Shown: positions 48,121 to 61,719, counted from the stretch's first letter. The stretch: DNA of 64,000 nt from Malurus cyaneus samueli (GCA_009741485.1 CM019216.1:48837248-48901247); one strand, 5' to 3'. A program made the numbers and translations. The notes: generated from the letters alone by a model not told the origin.

Positions 48121-51100
48121 TCGTTAAGATTTTTTTTTGTTTGGTTGGTTTGTTTTTGGTTTGGCTTTTTTTCTGTTTGTTTGTTCTAGCCATATTTCTT
48201 CAAATTAATTCCTCTCAACTTCTTTTCCTTTGGGTTTCAATTTCTAAAGTAGGCAACTGTTTAATGGCCAAAGTGTTCAGTAGGAGCCTTATATAATACA
48301 TTTTATATCCCACTAATGAAGGATACACCTGTTTAAATCCCCACAACTTTATGTAGGTGTATTACATAAGAGAATATTGATAGATGATACAATTTGTCTT
48401 TTATGCTACTGACACCAAGAAATTCTTGTCCTGTCACCAAATGCCAAAATACAACTAAATACAACTAAAATACAACTAAAAGGTATTAGAAGAGCACAGG
48501 CAGTTGTTCATAGAAGTGATAGTTATTTTTCCATTGCTCCTTGCCTGCTGGTCTGATCTCATGGGAAATTACGTACCAGCCCATCGTGTTAATATTTCAT
48601 AAGTTAATGGGTTAAAAAAATAAGTTCTAATGAGAGCTCAGCACTGTGTTTAAGTATTTACTGCAGTATTATTTCATAGCAGTTCCACCGATATTTGTAA
48701 AGTCTGGGTATAAATAAGACGAGAATCAGGCTAATCATGTGCTTTTTAAAAGGAAATGTCACAGGCCAAAATCTTTCAAAGGGTGGGCTGGGTTTTCATG
48801 TTGAATAATGTTCCTTGTATCAGGAAAGAAATATTGCTTACACAGTGCTTTCCCAAGCAGAAGGTCATTTGCAAAGTGGAGTGAAGGAGGCAGTTGATCA
48901 GATTTTCCTTTGTCTGTTAACAGCATGTCATCAGGAATGTCTATTTCTTAGTGGTAAAACAGATTCTTGGACTAAGGAGACATTTTCAAAGGGTCATCAA
49001 TCTGACCTTTTGCATCACAATAATATTTGGACACAGTAGTGGTCTAATTCATAGTACCTATATCCAAGCCAACTCTGCACAGCAGAGAGGGAGAGAGATT
49101 TAAGCATGGCATCCATGAAAAACAACATTCTGTGTGGTGCATTAATCTGCGAGCAATGCAGAGAATACAGATTAATTTAATTTGAAAGACAGTACTTTTC
49201 CTCACTTTGGATTACATTTCTAAGTTTGTTAAGCCAGCCCTTATAAAAATGTGAGAGTAGAGGTCCCTACTGTCTTCTCTTACCTTTCAGGTAAACTGGT
49301 GAAGCATGCAATAGCCTAAATAAGGGAAAAGGAAAGCAGAAATAAATGCTATTATATAACAATTAAGGAATTAACCTAAAATCTAGTAAACTATTTTATT
49401 TTAAGTCTTTAATCTGTGTCTGACTTACCTTGGGGAGCTCCTTTACCATAATTCTGTGGGTTCAGAGTTACTAGCTCTCCTTCATGTCTTTCCCAAAGAC
49501 TAAGTAATTGGTTACTTGTCTGTAACAATATGAAATAATTTCATCATAGAATATATAAAAAGTAGCCTGGTATTATTTGGGTGCTGTTTTGCCTTCCAGG
49601 GAGAATTGGCAGCTAAAGACAAGTCCTCTAAATAATGACTGATTACTCTGTTCACTCAGTTAAATGATTTTACTTTGAAAAAAGGAATGAATTCAAGAGG
49701 AACCACTTATTCTTGCTTTGGAATTTTTTTTTCAGATTTTTGTTTGTTTGTTTGGTTGGTTGGTTGGTTTGGTTTGGTTTTTTTTTTGTGGAACGTGATT
49801 CAAATTAGAAGAGGGAACAGGTTGTTTCTGGGTTTTTTTTTTTGTGAGTCCTAGATACCATAAGGTCCTGTGTGCTCTGGGAAAGTTCATGAGCAAATAG
49901 TTGAGAAACTTCGTTGTCAACAAATTTGGCACAGAAGAGTTCCCTCCATATGACATCAGAGAGATAATGCAAGACCTGTCTCATTGAACTGTGATCTGTA
50001 CTCAACCCATGATAATTAGAAGATGCGAGATGGTTACAACTGTCTGAGTAGGTGAGGCCACACAGTGGACAAAACCAATTAGTAACAGCAAATAATCTCT
50101 TTTTCACTTAGGGATATATTTGTTACCAGATTTGGTTTCTTTAATCATCAGATTTTAACAAGTTTTATATGTTTGGGTTCTTTTTAAGAGCAAGTGATCT
50201 AGTCAAACTATCCGTAATATTGAAACAAAGTGTTCTGTGGCTTATGTAGGTCCTCTTTTAACCTGATACAGAACACAGACTAGAGAAATCCTTGTACCAT
50301 TACTTTTTAGTTTTAAAACAGAATAACCAATTCTTTATAGAATTCCAAAAATACCTCTAAATTTCCAAACTTTAGTCAATGCACTTAGGAAGATTTTTGT
50401 TCTCTCTTCTTGTTGTCTTGTTGAATTCTCATTGTACCTAGCTTACCCATGTATTTTGCTGCTTTTGGGCAAATATCTGAAAAAAAAAACCAACTTTCAG
50501 CTTTGAAAAATCTCTTGCAAGAATTTTTACCAGCTCTGGAATTTAATTCTGTAGGGACTTTGAGATTTTCTTTCATTTTGAATAAAGTATCAAGAATGAA
50601 TGTATGAGTTTGCCAGAAACCCTGAATCAAATTTATTTTTAATTAAAAATATTTCTTTTGGATGGAAGATGAAGAGGAAGTATTTAAAAAATAGAAAAAA
50701 CATATTCCTTCTTGTATTTTTCTTTAAAGTGTAAGAAATTGGGTGAAATTAAACAGATGGGATCAAAATTGCAAGGAGCAGATATTGATCTAAGGGGTCA
50801 CGAAATATTTAGAGAAATCTTAAAAGAAACAATATTGAAGCACTGATCATATTTAAAGGAGGTGAATAAGCCATATTACCTACATATTTTCATGAATTAT
50901 TATTAAGGGGATATGAACACTTTGTACATTTTGGTGGTCTGGATATGAAGAAGGACTAACACAGCAGGACGTCCTCTTGGAAGTGGATTTTGCAAGAATG
51001 TCAGGGGCCGTTCTTTCTTTAGCTGTTATTGATAGTGGAATATGAATCTGACCTGGATTATATTTGCAGCTCCTTAGGATTCTGCTGGGATTCTTCACAG

Positions 51101-53490
51101 GGTTGATAGACCTGACATGTCACGTCAGTTGTGAGTGTGCCACACACTGATGTACAATCATAAAAGGAGCTTTCTGCTGCTTCTCTGTCCTGCCTGGGTC
51201 TAAAGGCACAATACTCCAACAGTGCAAGAGAATCCTATGCAAGACTGCATTTCCTGAGGAGGGATTGCATGCAGCAACATGCCATTCTGTTGCCTGCTTG
51301 GTGGTCATGACCCAAGCTTTTCTCCTCTTTTTTCTCTTTTGTTTCTGAAAGGAATTAATTCCCCGTCTTCCCATTTCATTTGGCAAAACGTGGGAAGATA
51401 GAATTTCTCCCTCCACATTTTTTTATACCTTAGGGAGGCTTGGCTTTCTGTGTTTTTAGAATTCAAAAATTCTGTACTTCCCCTGCTTTGGGTTTGGAAA
51501 CTCATTTCAGATTTCCTCTGTAAAAAGAACCATGAACTACTGAAGAGGGTGTTTCTACTTTGGTTATGTCAATATATTTTAACAGCAGCAAGCCTGTCAA
51601 AATATGTTTATGAACCAATAGCACTTTTGAAAGCTAAGTGAGGTTCTTTTAAAAGCTTCTTTTCTGTGGAAAATGTGGAGCCTTTTACACACACAAAGAA
51701 TACCATTGGGGAGACATAAAATCTCAAAGAATTATTGAATATGAGCACCAGCTGCCCCTGTCCTCAGTCATGCCCTGAATCTCATTTCTGTTTCGCTTTT
51801 AGTCTTCAACATCATGTCTGTAAAGGAGATTTTCTGTAAAGAGCTTGACTTGTTTTCAACGCAATTCCAGAAGATGCAAGGACAAGAATGAAAAGACAGC
51901 ACAATATGAAACAGAATTTTCTTTTGAGTGTGTTGCCTGGAGTGGATTTTTGTTATGACACCCACTTGTCTCTCTCCCCTCATTCCAAACTCTTCTTGCC
52001 TGTGGCTTCTGCTATATGGGTACACAATCCTATAAGGAAATCCCAGGAAGAAGAAGATGCTGCTTTCTGCACTTGAGCGCAGATTTTTGTATTAATGTTT
52101 GATTGTTTGATCCTGGTCTTCCCATTCAGTCTGAGAAGAACTTGATCCTTCATCCACTGAAGACAGTGACAAATCTTCCACAGACTTTAGTGGTTCAGAA
52201 AAAGGTTTTATTATTTTTTTCTCTGTGAGTCCTCTGGTCGTGCTAAGCTACTTAAAACTAGATTAGTTTTTGCCATGTCTGGAGGGGTGACAGGGAAAAA
52301 TATGTGTTGGTGGGAATGATCATTCTGGAATTTTAATCAAAGTGCAGTGTGGTAATATGAGATATATGTTATGTGTGTATGTATCTAAATATGACATGCG
52401 TAAGAAATACAGCACGCATTAAAATGCATGGCATAAATCATACACATATCATATATACAAATACACACATATATACACATACTAATTCTACAAATGCATA
52501 TGTATTTTTCATGTGTGCCTAATGCTGACTGTGTGCTATTCTGTAATTACTGTCCATATGCAATCTGCCAAAATATGATCCTGTAAGATTACAGCTTCCT
52601 TTGCAAGTGGAAAGCTGCTAGTTGTGGTGTATAGCTAAGTTCTAATTTGGCAGTGGACTTAATTTCTATTTCAAAACTGTCCCTTGCACACATACGCATT
52701 TCCAGTTTTTTTTTTCCTTTGATTCATTTTAGTTGCCACCCTAAACTATTTGGTAACACTGCAGCATTGAAGAAAGCAGCTGTTTCACCAGTGACATATT
52801 TAAAGAGAGCACAATATCACAAATAAAGAGGAGCGAAGAAGGGAAGCAGACTGTGTGGGTTGCTCATTCTGGAGAAGACAGGAAGGAAACATAAATAAAA
52901 AACATTCATGATGAGCCCAGATGTATAAACTATCTGGCTTTATCACAGCCAGTAGTACCTAGAAGTTTGAAGACACCTGTCTATGCCTTGTGAGATTTGA
53001 ATTTAAGGTCTGTAAGAACAACACCTCTCACATCGAGTTTTTCTAAAGTGCACTTAGACCACAGCCCAGAATTTGTAATTATCAGGCATGTGCAATGATT
53101 ACTTTTTGACCAGTGGACAAAAATACCCCATGGCTTGGAATCTCCCAGAAGTGTGCTTGGTTTTGGTTCTTCTTTTTTTTTTTTCTTTTTTTTTTTTAAT
53201 TTTCTCATGTCCCGTTTGGACTGCACTTCCTCTCTTTTGCCTGTACCTCCAGACTTCTTTCAAAACTGATCTCTTCTCTTTCTACCATATTTTCCTTTGA
53301 TTAATTTATAGATCTGATCCAGAGATTGCTAATTCAACAGCAAAACTGCACTAGCTTCAACTGACCCCTAAGATCAGGTAGTAACAGCCATTTAAGAGAA
53401 GTGTTAAACGAATTGCTCTGAGGCTTAAAACCCATTAGACATCCATGAAGCAGGTATAGTGGTAAGGGTTTTTTTGTCTGCTCTACTCTG
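48121..53490. other. Unique noncoding DNA with T/G-rich and AC/AT simple repeats
   Basis: T/G-rich tracts occur at 48129-48186 ('gtttggttggtttgttttt') and 49733-49790 ('gtttgtttgtttggttggtt'). Three imperfect copies of 'aatacaacta' lie at 48446-48480. Degenerate TATG/CACATA tracts lie at 52365-52500. T-runs lie near 53171-53198. No gene is recognised; all frames are about 100 codons or less and have no known domain. Confidence 0.5.
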
Positions 53491-54300
53491 ATTAATACGC
53501 CTTTCACCTCCTAATCTGCTTTATTTCATCAGATATTAATTCTGCAGGACATTATAACTCAGTCGCAGCTTTCCTTCTTAATTATTTTGCATTATCTACA
53601 ATGTGAGAACAGTCGTGAAACATGTGGGTTTTGGGGATTAATAGCTTTTTCCTCTTTTCTGCCTTCTGTTTCAAAATGTGAAGGCAGAAAGTGTGCAATT
53701 TCCAGGCCCCTGCCAGAGTGTCCTTGAGGGAAAGGAGGTAGCACTGCCAGCATCCCCTGCATCGGTGTCAGGATGTTCCGCCTTGCACGGCTTAGGCAGG
53801 CAGCATGGCAATTGCCGACAAGGCTGCTCGGATGATCCCATTAATCCACCCCTAAGGGATCCACAGCAATTATGGCAGTTAGTGAGGCTCAAATGGAAAA
53901 CCCCACAGACAAGGGGAAAGTGAGAGGCAGCAGGCATTTTCAGGGCTGTATACGAGCTGCGCTGTAAATGTTCCTCCACCTGCAGTTTCAGCTGAGCGTG
54001 CTTGGTGCTGAGTCTGCAGTTGCACGGAGTGGTCCCTTTACATATTGTGTGGGATCTGATAAATTTTTGTAGGATTTTTTCCAGCTGTGCTCTCATCACG
54101 TTGATTTAATGGCCCTTAAGAGAAACCATAAAAGTGCTTTCTGGTTAGTGGGCCCCAGCTGGTCCTCATAGTATTGCATAATACAGCAGGCTAAGTTAAC
54201 TATAGATTAATGATTATGAAATGTCTTGCTTAACCATATAATTTTTCAAATGTACAAGGCATTGGATAAAATGCGGTTCACTGAGGTAACAAGATGACTA
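53491..54300. other. Strongest candidate conserved noncoding element
   Basis: The block is free of recognisable repeats. It contains TAAT-rich cores ('attaatagct', 'agattaatgattatgaaat', 'ttgatttaatggccc'), a bicoid/Otx-like 'attaatcca' at about 53840, and a long GC-balanced centre with several CpG sites. Overlapping frames of 81 codons (plus) and 142 codons (minus) cross its centre. The minus frame (53671-54099) has no recognised domain and may be chance. This mix resembles developmental enhancers of gene deserts, but it is only an impression from composition. A hidden exon in the GC-richer part is the alternative. Confidence 0.28.
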
Positions 54301-57300
54301 CATCCATGAAGGAAAAAGGCTTAAGAGGTGAGGTATATTTTAATCCAACCAAGATAAGATTTTCCACAGGCCGACCGTGGCTCTGGCCAGACATTTCGTG
54401 ATATATGGGGAGTCATATGTGTGAGCATGCACAATGGTGTGCCTCTCTTCATTCCTATGTGCGTGTTTTCCCTTAAGGACTGAAGGGTGACGGCTCACTG
54501 CTGGAATCCTTTCTCTGCTTTCATTACCAGGCACCAGTGCGAAGAGCCAAGAGTGTCATTTGTGGATTATCAGGCCCTCTGGTGAGGCTGACATTGCAAT
54601 GCTGTGTGGAACTGAGGACCCCACATCACCATGTCACACAAGCTCCTGCTCCCCTGCCAGCACCCAGGCAGCTGTGCAGCTCGGTAACTTGTGAAACCTC
54701 AAGATCTCCCAACCCAGTGGCCTCAGCTTTCCTGACTCAAGTGGGAACACTGCATGGGGGAAGCGTGACCTGTGGATGATGCTGTAGCAAGAAGCTTATT
54801 TAGAGTTTCACAAGAGCTCAGGGTCCTCTGTGGTTCCTGATCACCGTAAAGGCATAATATGACTAAAGGAAGTTACAAAAACCAGTGAGGGTATGGTGGT
54901 TTACATTTTTGTAAGTAAGCCAAAAGAAGTACATATAGGAAAGCTAAAGTACCATTCACAGATTATTGAGGAAAATCCATATGATATTAAGGGGCAAGGA
55001 CAAGACACTGTTCAAAAAATAGACCTGGTGAGACCCTGGATTGCTTCTATCCTTCTGCTCCGTCAACTATCACAGTACCTCAATGGCTATAAAAGCTAAA
55101 TGTGTTTCCTTCAAGGCAGGCTAAAAAATTAAATACATATAAATACCATACAAAATGCATAAAATAGATTGTGAAAAGTCAATAATCATTCCATTTGCAG
55201 GCATAAAACCACAGTTACCCAAAGCTGCCTCTGGTTCCCTAAAATGTAAGAAAGACCAAATTTGACATGGAACACCCTGAAATCAGGTGCAGATTCATTT
55301 TGTGCCATTTTTTCCTGCATACGATGCAGCCTGCAAGAGTTTTTGTGGGGTGTAGTCCAAGCACCTTATTTTTTCAGGTGATGCTGAAAATTAAAGGCAA
55401 TATAAATAACGTAAGATGAGAAATGGTCAGAAATATTAAGCAAGCTAAATTAAAGGGGGATATTAAAAGCAGAAAGCATGGATTTTTTTGTGGTTTATTT
55501 TTTTTAAAGTTGCTAAAATGCAAATGAGAAAGCTCCCTTCTAAGTACATGCAACTCAGGAGATGTGTATCTGGGTACTGAGGACATGTAACATGTCATCT
55601 GCAGGAAATATCTTTTAGACTGACTGCCTAGATCAGGGTATGAAATGATCACTATTGTTTTTTTTTCCAAAGCTTTTCAGTATATACCTTAGCCCATCTA
55701 ATGAAGAAAATGGAACATTAGAAATCTAGCTGCTTTTGATTTTTAATGCATAATAGGCTGTGTTTCTAATTTTAAGCAAGAACTAATTTCATTTTTTTGA
55801 AGATGCAGCATCAAAAAAATTTCTATTCTTATACAGAGGTTTTACAGAGGTTTTATAGCTAAGAGTTAAAGGAGTTGAAGGAGATATAGAAGAATTAAAT
55901 ACTGTTGTCTTCTCCAGTTGTTTATGCCATCAGAAGTTGTACTTCTGCTGGGTAAATTTTCCACTGCTTAAAGTAGAGACATGGTGCGTATTTCAAGAGC
56001 TGTAGTTTGTCAGCAGTTGGATTTTCGTGTTGAGTTACTTGAGCCTGAATTAATTTCAGATACATGCAGAATAATCTTGGTCTTTTAGGACTGAGCTGGC
56101 TGCAGAAGGAAGTACGTGGCTTACACACCTTTCCTTATGTTTACCTACAAAGCAGCAGCCCCTTTTATGTGCTTGAGGGAAAAACCAATTGTTTCTTTCC
56201 TTGGAACAGGAAACCACAGTCTGTTCATTCTGGCAGGTCCACTGTGACTGAGCATATTCCATCAGCAGCTTCTGCTGATGGCAACAGGGAAAAGAGTTTA
56301 CTCTGGATTTCTTCCTAATGAAGTTACAAAACAAGTTAAATTACAGGAAGTGCAGTGATTAGCACAGAACCACTTGAAACATGGCAAATTCAGAGACTGA
56401 ATTTTAACCTCATCTGGATGCTTCAAGGGTGAATATGGCCCAGGGACACTCTGGGATGGGCTTCCTTACCAGATACAAACAAAAGGGCATTTAGGAAATC
56501 TATTTCTAGACAAACTTTGTGCAAAAGTTACATGAACATAAATGGAAGCTGCATAGACATTATAGGTAGGTAATAGCAAGGAAAGTTTGAAATGGAAATA
56601 TGGAAGTGGAAAGAGTCTCCTGAATTGTTTTACCTCGCTCATATAGGCCCATATGGAGAGGCACTTCTCTCTCTGTAGTCTTAAGCAACATTTTTGATGT
56701 CTGCTTAGCTGCCTGGTGCCAGCCAATCTTGTGAAGAGATCCCCTTGGACTGTACAAGGGAAGCAGCAGCTGAGATAAAGTGCAGAACCATTTCACAGAT
56801 GTAGGAAACCCTGGTATAAGAGAGCTCATCAGAGGCTGTTTTTCAGAATTTGCCTATTGTTTTCTCCCTATGATGCCCAATTTCTTTTCTGTGATCTCTT
56901 CCTGTCTAACTTCTCTATGGTTTATCTGTTTGGATTAGACAATAAAATATCCTAATGATGATGTGAATTAGATTAAAAGCCTCAGGTTGCCTTGGAAAGA
57001 AACGTTTTTGTTAAAAGCTTGCAGTGAATGGCTAGAGCTGTGAAGAACAGCTTAACTATTGTGTGTGGATTGTAAGAAAAATTCCTTTGTGAAAAGAATT
57101 GCTAATTATTATTCTGAGTTGAAAAATATGAAAGAAGAATGAATAATCAGAAGAAAATTTATCTCATGTGGTGTTACATGACTTTTCTTTGGGTTGATTG
57201 TTGCATTTGTTTAGGAGATCATGTGGGATGTGATGTGTATAGTCAAACTTCTGGGTTTCTGCACAAAGAAAATATATTTGAGTGTGAAACTGGAGAAACA

Positions 57301-58264
57301 CAGAAACCACCACAGAAAGGCAGTGAGATCTTGAGCAGGGACTCATGTTTGAAGGGACTACTCTGTTTCACTGGTGCATCATGACAAAACCTACCAGAAG
57401 TCCTTGCAAAGTGGACTTGTGCAGATTAAGTTAGAACCAGAATTGTACTGATTGCATTGTGATGAATTTCACACATGCTGATGTGTTTGGAAACAACAGT
57501 CAATTCCTTCATTGCAAAAAGGTAGCCCAAGTATTTCAAGAAGGAAATACTTTCTGGAGAAATACAACTGCAGACAATCCTTTTGTGCCATGGACATTGA
57601 ATGGTTACATAAATGCTTGTCTTTGTAGTTTAATGCTACATTGCTGCTTTTAAAATTTCATCATAGCAATATATACTGGATTGTTCTGAGGAAAGAAGGA
57701 ATTCATACATAGCTACAGCAGTCTGAATAGGAGACCACATTAACAGGGTAGTTTAGAGACAGACTAGAAGGCTGATTTGCTGACACACACATTTTAAATT
57801 AAATCAACTTGATTATAAATAGGTGTAATATTGTATCTGTAAAGAAGAGTCAAAACCAGAAAAGAGAAAGAAGTTAAGGATTAAATATTTCATAGCTATC
57901 CAGGAATGTGGTGTGTCTCAGCAGAACCGTTACACCTTGTCCACAGAAACCTGAAAGACATATTTAGAACTTGTTCACTTTGGGAAGGGCAATCAAATCA
58001 TATTGTAAGTCCACCAAGATTATATGTTTTGGCTTATACATTTAGTACTATCAGTGAGGGGAAAACTCCTAACTCACTTATATGGTCATAACTTTTCCAC
58101 TTTCTTTGGGTAAAGAAAGGTCCAAATCCATTTTCCCCATGTTTTTTAGTGTTTTAAGATTTTTTTGTATTTAAATAATATTGGATGGTCTCAAACCCAC
58201 AGGCAAGAGAGTACCTCAGCCTCAGTCTGAAAGTGAACAAGGAATGCCACAGTATCAGTAATGC
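54301..58264. other. Unique noncoding DNA
   Basis: No gene is recognised. A perfect 10-bp hairpin is at 56259-56281. An octamer motif ATGCAAAT is at 55518-55525. The 54537-54780 patch is GC-richer, with an 80-codon frame that shows no known domain. Frames of 60-98 codons elsewhere overlap each other on both strands. Confidence 0.5.
56259..56281. repeat. Perfect 10-bp hairpin
   Basis: Arms 'ccatcagcag' and 'ctgctgatgg' flank a 3-base loop 'ctt'. There is no following T-run. It is short enough to be borderline against chance (about 0.4 expected per 64 kb for arms of ten with loops up to five). Confidence 0.6.
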
Positions 58265-58307
58265 AGCACCTGGTTCTGTATCAAAAATATAGTCAGAACC
58301 AGGTGCT
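58265..58307. repeat. 14-bp perfect inverted repeat with 15-base loop
   Basis: Arms 'agcacctggttctg' at 58265-58278 and 'cagaaccaggtgct' at 58294-58307 pair exactly. With mismatches, pairing can be extended outward by several bases, giving a stem of about 20 pairs. The size resembles a small pre-microRNA-like hairpin, though the arms are shorter than usual and I do not recognise a seed. A miniature inverted-repeat relic is another possibility. Confidence 0.7.
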
Positions 58308-59934
58308 ACAGTAGTCATCAGCATGGCCATAGACCACTAAAAAAATGTCCTAACAGTGTTAATTAAGAATAAATTTAGTCTAAACACTGTTGAGCTGTGT
58401 GCCAAATTTAACTTGCCCTCAGGTCAGGAAGGAATAACTTCTTCTGAAGATGAATCATTCTGAAGGGATATTTTACTGATAGTCAGGACCTTCATTACCT
58501 GGAGATCAGTTCATTTAGTCTTAAGATTTATGAAAGCAATCTCTTCTATCATTGTGCCCAAGCTGGATGTCTCATGATCAAATGTGAGTATGACTGGTGC
58601 TAATGATATTAAAAAAATTGAGGTGACTCCTAAGCTAAAATTTTGGAAGCAAATGCTTACATATTTTTCACCTCTATGTTTGTCTATTTATTTGCAACAG
58701 TTCTGTTCTATTAGAATTCTACTCTCAGAAGGAATGGAATGAATGGTGAGGGGTCTTTCTGTGTGCTGTATCAATTCAAAATTAAGTAGCCTAATGATAG
58801 TTAAAGGCTAAAAGGTGATATAAGTGAAAGCTCCCAGGAATTGTTCTGTCACTTTTAATTACCTTCCAGAACTCAAAAATTCACACTGAGCAGTACAGAA
58901 AAAGAGCTCCAGCATCTGCTTTGTTTCAAGGGCATACAACACCAGTGAAATTAGTTGGGTTTTGTAAATTTACCAACGTGCCAGCCGTTAAAATAGAAGA
59001 AGTTTGGAAAACTAACTTTCACACTGGAGAACAGTTTGGTTCCATTTTTATCAGTAAAACATATTACGTTTTTGTAAAGAAAACACTGTTAAATGGATGG
59101 TTGGGCTCAAGCCTTTTCAGTAAGAGAGAATGACATAATTGTGAGAGAAGGCAACTTCATTATAGTGTCAGCATTTAATGACTGGTCAATTTGATATACT
59201 ATTGAGCTCCTCTGAAAAAATTAAAACATTCTGAATCCATGAAATTTTTTGCTATTAAAATATATATACATATATACATTTCCCTAGTATTTTAGGAAGT
59301 ACTTTTCATATATGACCAGGCACAATGTTTTCTTAGGTCAAAATCACAATCCTTCAGTGTTTAAATTGTTCCATACTTTTCACAGATATGCTAACTCATA
59401 AATCAAGAAGAAGTATGAGTGTAAGGAAAATGTACATGTAATGACACACCTGATTACATGTGCCTCTGAGAAACTACATGCCAAATGACTGCTCTAACTG
59501 CAAAAACAGCTCTGGTAACATATTTCACTTATTTGGCTTTCTACGGAAAACTCTTTAATGTTTAGTCTTTTTGAAAATATAAATCAAGTGAAAATGTGTA
59601 ACTTGAAGACTACAGGAAGAATGTCACAGCATAAAATCATTAATTAAATTGTAATTTATCTTGAAGAGTTAATTTTATACTTTTACAGATATACAAAAAA
59701 ATAATGCAATGAAAATCATGATGATTCACAGTGTTTCAATGGCATTCAGCAAAGTAAGTCATTAGAAACTTAAACTTTGTCCAAATTAATCAATTTAGAT
59801 GAAGTTTTAGCACATTTCATTCTAAACCCTTAATCAGGCCTGTTTTATCTAGTTCTAGATATCACTGTGTATTAATAGATTTAGATTTTTTTTGTAGCTG
59901 ACTTTGTATGTAAGATCTGTATAACCTATGAAAT
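58308..59934. other. Unique AT-rich noncoding DNA
   Basis: One of the more AT-rich parts of the window. There is a short TATA/CATA tract at 59258-59278. No gene, RNA or transposon is recognised. The 70-codon frame at 58921-59133 is lysine-rich and unlike known families. Confidence 0.5.
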
Positions 59935-60014
59935 CATAAAGCAACACATAAAGCAACACATAAAGCAAAACATAAAGCAACACATAAAGCAACACATAAA
60001 GCAAAATATAAAGC
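59935..60014. repeat. 12-bp tandem array in AABAAB order
   Basis: Units 'cataaagcaaca' (A) and 'cataaagcaaaa' (B) follow one another as A A B A A B, then a partial 'tataaagc', about 6.7 copies in all. The order shows that a 36-base block of three units was itself duplicated. The array is not CRISPR-like because there are no spacers. Confidence 0.95.
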
Positions 60015-60183
60015 TCAATTTAGTACAGATTTTCTTCTGCACTACTAGTAACTCAGAAGCTTCATGAAAGTATGAGCTAATGCAGCCAAATGGATTTGCT
60101 GAACATGCATTTTAGTAATGTTTACAAAATAACTTGTACTTGAGTATTGGCTAAACATGCTTCCAATGATTTTTTTTTTGACA

Positions 60184-60203
60184 TGTGTGTGTGTGTGTGT
60201 GTG
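60184..60203. repeat. (TG)10 microsatellite
   Basis: Ten uninterrupted TG units preceded by 'gaca'. A T9 run lies just upstream. It is an ordinary dinucleotide repeat and likely to vary in length between individuals. Confidence 0.95.
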
Positions 60204-61690
60204 GATAAAGCAGTACAAATAATCCAAAAAACAAGTACTACAATCAATTTTTCAAGTCTTGCAGATAGGATGCATGATCTCAAAGTGATTGTAGTGATGA
60301 TTTCTATTAAAAGGTTTCACATTAAAATACTTTGCATAATGTAAACCAGATTGGCTTGGCTGAAGCCTGATTTTCAAGCAGTTTAGAGTGCTATTGTTAA
60401 CAGAAATGATCACTTTGTTACGCTAATGGCAATTCTATGCAAGTTCTGGAGTATGCCACAGGCTTACTATTTGTGGTAAAATTGTGGCAACTTTCTTAAC
60501 AAGACTGACGGAAAACTGCCAGTAGCAGGAATTGCTGGTAACCTCAAAACTGCATCTGTGGTTATCCTCTCAGATTACTGAGAAATTATAGCAGGGTTTG
60601 TAACAAAATTTTATCTTCTTATATTGAGAGAGAAAGCAGGAGATTTAAGATGAAGTGCAGAGAAAAAGGAAAATAGCAATATTGAGCAGTCCCCTTTCAA
60701 CCTAGTGAAGACAAAATGACAGCCATCTCAAAGGCTATCAAACTTATTAATTAAAACTAAACTGCTGCTTTGATATCCTAGCAGAATATTGTAACCCCAT
60801 TTCCTTTCAAAGGATCTGGAATGGTGCTTTGTATTTTGTAAGGATGCAGCTGATGACCACGGTTGAGCATACAAAAGCTTTCCTCAGTCAGGAGTCTCTC
60901 CTCATTCCCTCTCATGTCCTGACCCTGCACTGGGATCTCTGCTCCAGCCAGCCATGTGCAGGGATGTGTGGATGGCTGGTGCCTGTGCTGGTGGATGACA
61001 AATGAACAGAAACCTGGAACGATGAGGAACAGTTGTAAAGTCTCCATGCAGTCCTAAGGAATTAAATAGTGTCACTGCAGTCACAGCAAGTTAAGCTCTA
61101 AAGGATTTTCCTGCAGTCCTGAAAACACTGATTTTAGCCACAGTTCCATATTTTCCATCAAACCTGGACAGTCCCCTAGGTCTCAGTTCTCTTCAGCTTT
61201 TCTTTGCACATCACGAATAAGGTTTCATGAGTATAAGAGAGCTGACTGAGAGCAGTGAATGTAAATCTAATAGAGCCCTGAAGTAATTGGTTTACTGAGG
61301 AATGAATGCCAAGTGACTTGGAGAGACAATGAGCATACGAAAACAAAGAAAAACAAACAATTAACAGTGTTTATATTAGATTACACACATCAACTTCATT
61401 TTCAGATAATACATTCAACATTTAACCCCACCATTTCTTTGTCTTGCAATTATCTTTATGCAGGCATCCATGAAATTTCTTCGATAAAGACATCAGGATT
61501 TTCTTTATTAATTTTTTTTAAATCATATGTTTGATTTCATTTCACCCATGGCTGAAGCTATTTTTTGTTGTGATTCTAAAGCATGGGGGTGGCTCATTTT
61601 TAAAAACTGGTGTGTCCTATGAAGGAAAAAATTGCAAATTTGCAGTATCTTGATACAACAATACAAAACCATGGAAAACCTACAGTTTAG
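60204..61690. other. Unique noncoding DNA
   Basis: No gene or transposon is recognised. A slightly GC-richer patch at 60890-61030 carries two overlapping minus frames (89 and 60 codons) without known domains. Confidence 0.5.
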
Positions 61691-61719
61691 TATACATATA
61701 CATATACATATACATATAA
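61691..61719. repeat. (ATACAT)n microsatellite
   Basis: About five hexamer units 'atacat' with flanking AT-rich sequence. The minus-strand frame that crosses it gains an Ile-Cys repeat from it and is not a real protein. Confidence 0.9.

Noticed and set aside
53671..54099. 142-codon minus frame as a protein gene
   Set aside because: No domain, no splice or start context, and it overlaps an 81-codon plus frame. The block is described as a possible conserved noncoding element instead.
59935..60014. CRISPR-like regular repeats
   Set aside because: The 12-bp units are directly adjacent with no spacers and the genome is avian.
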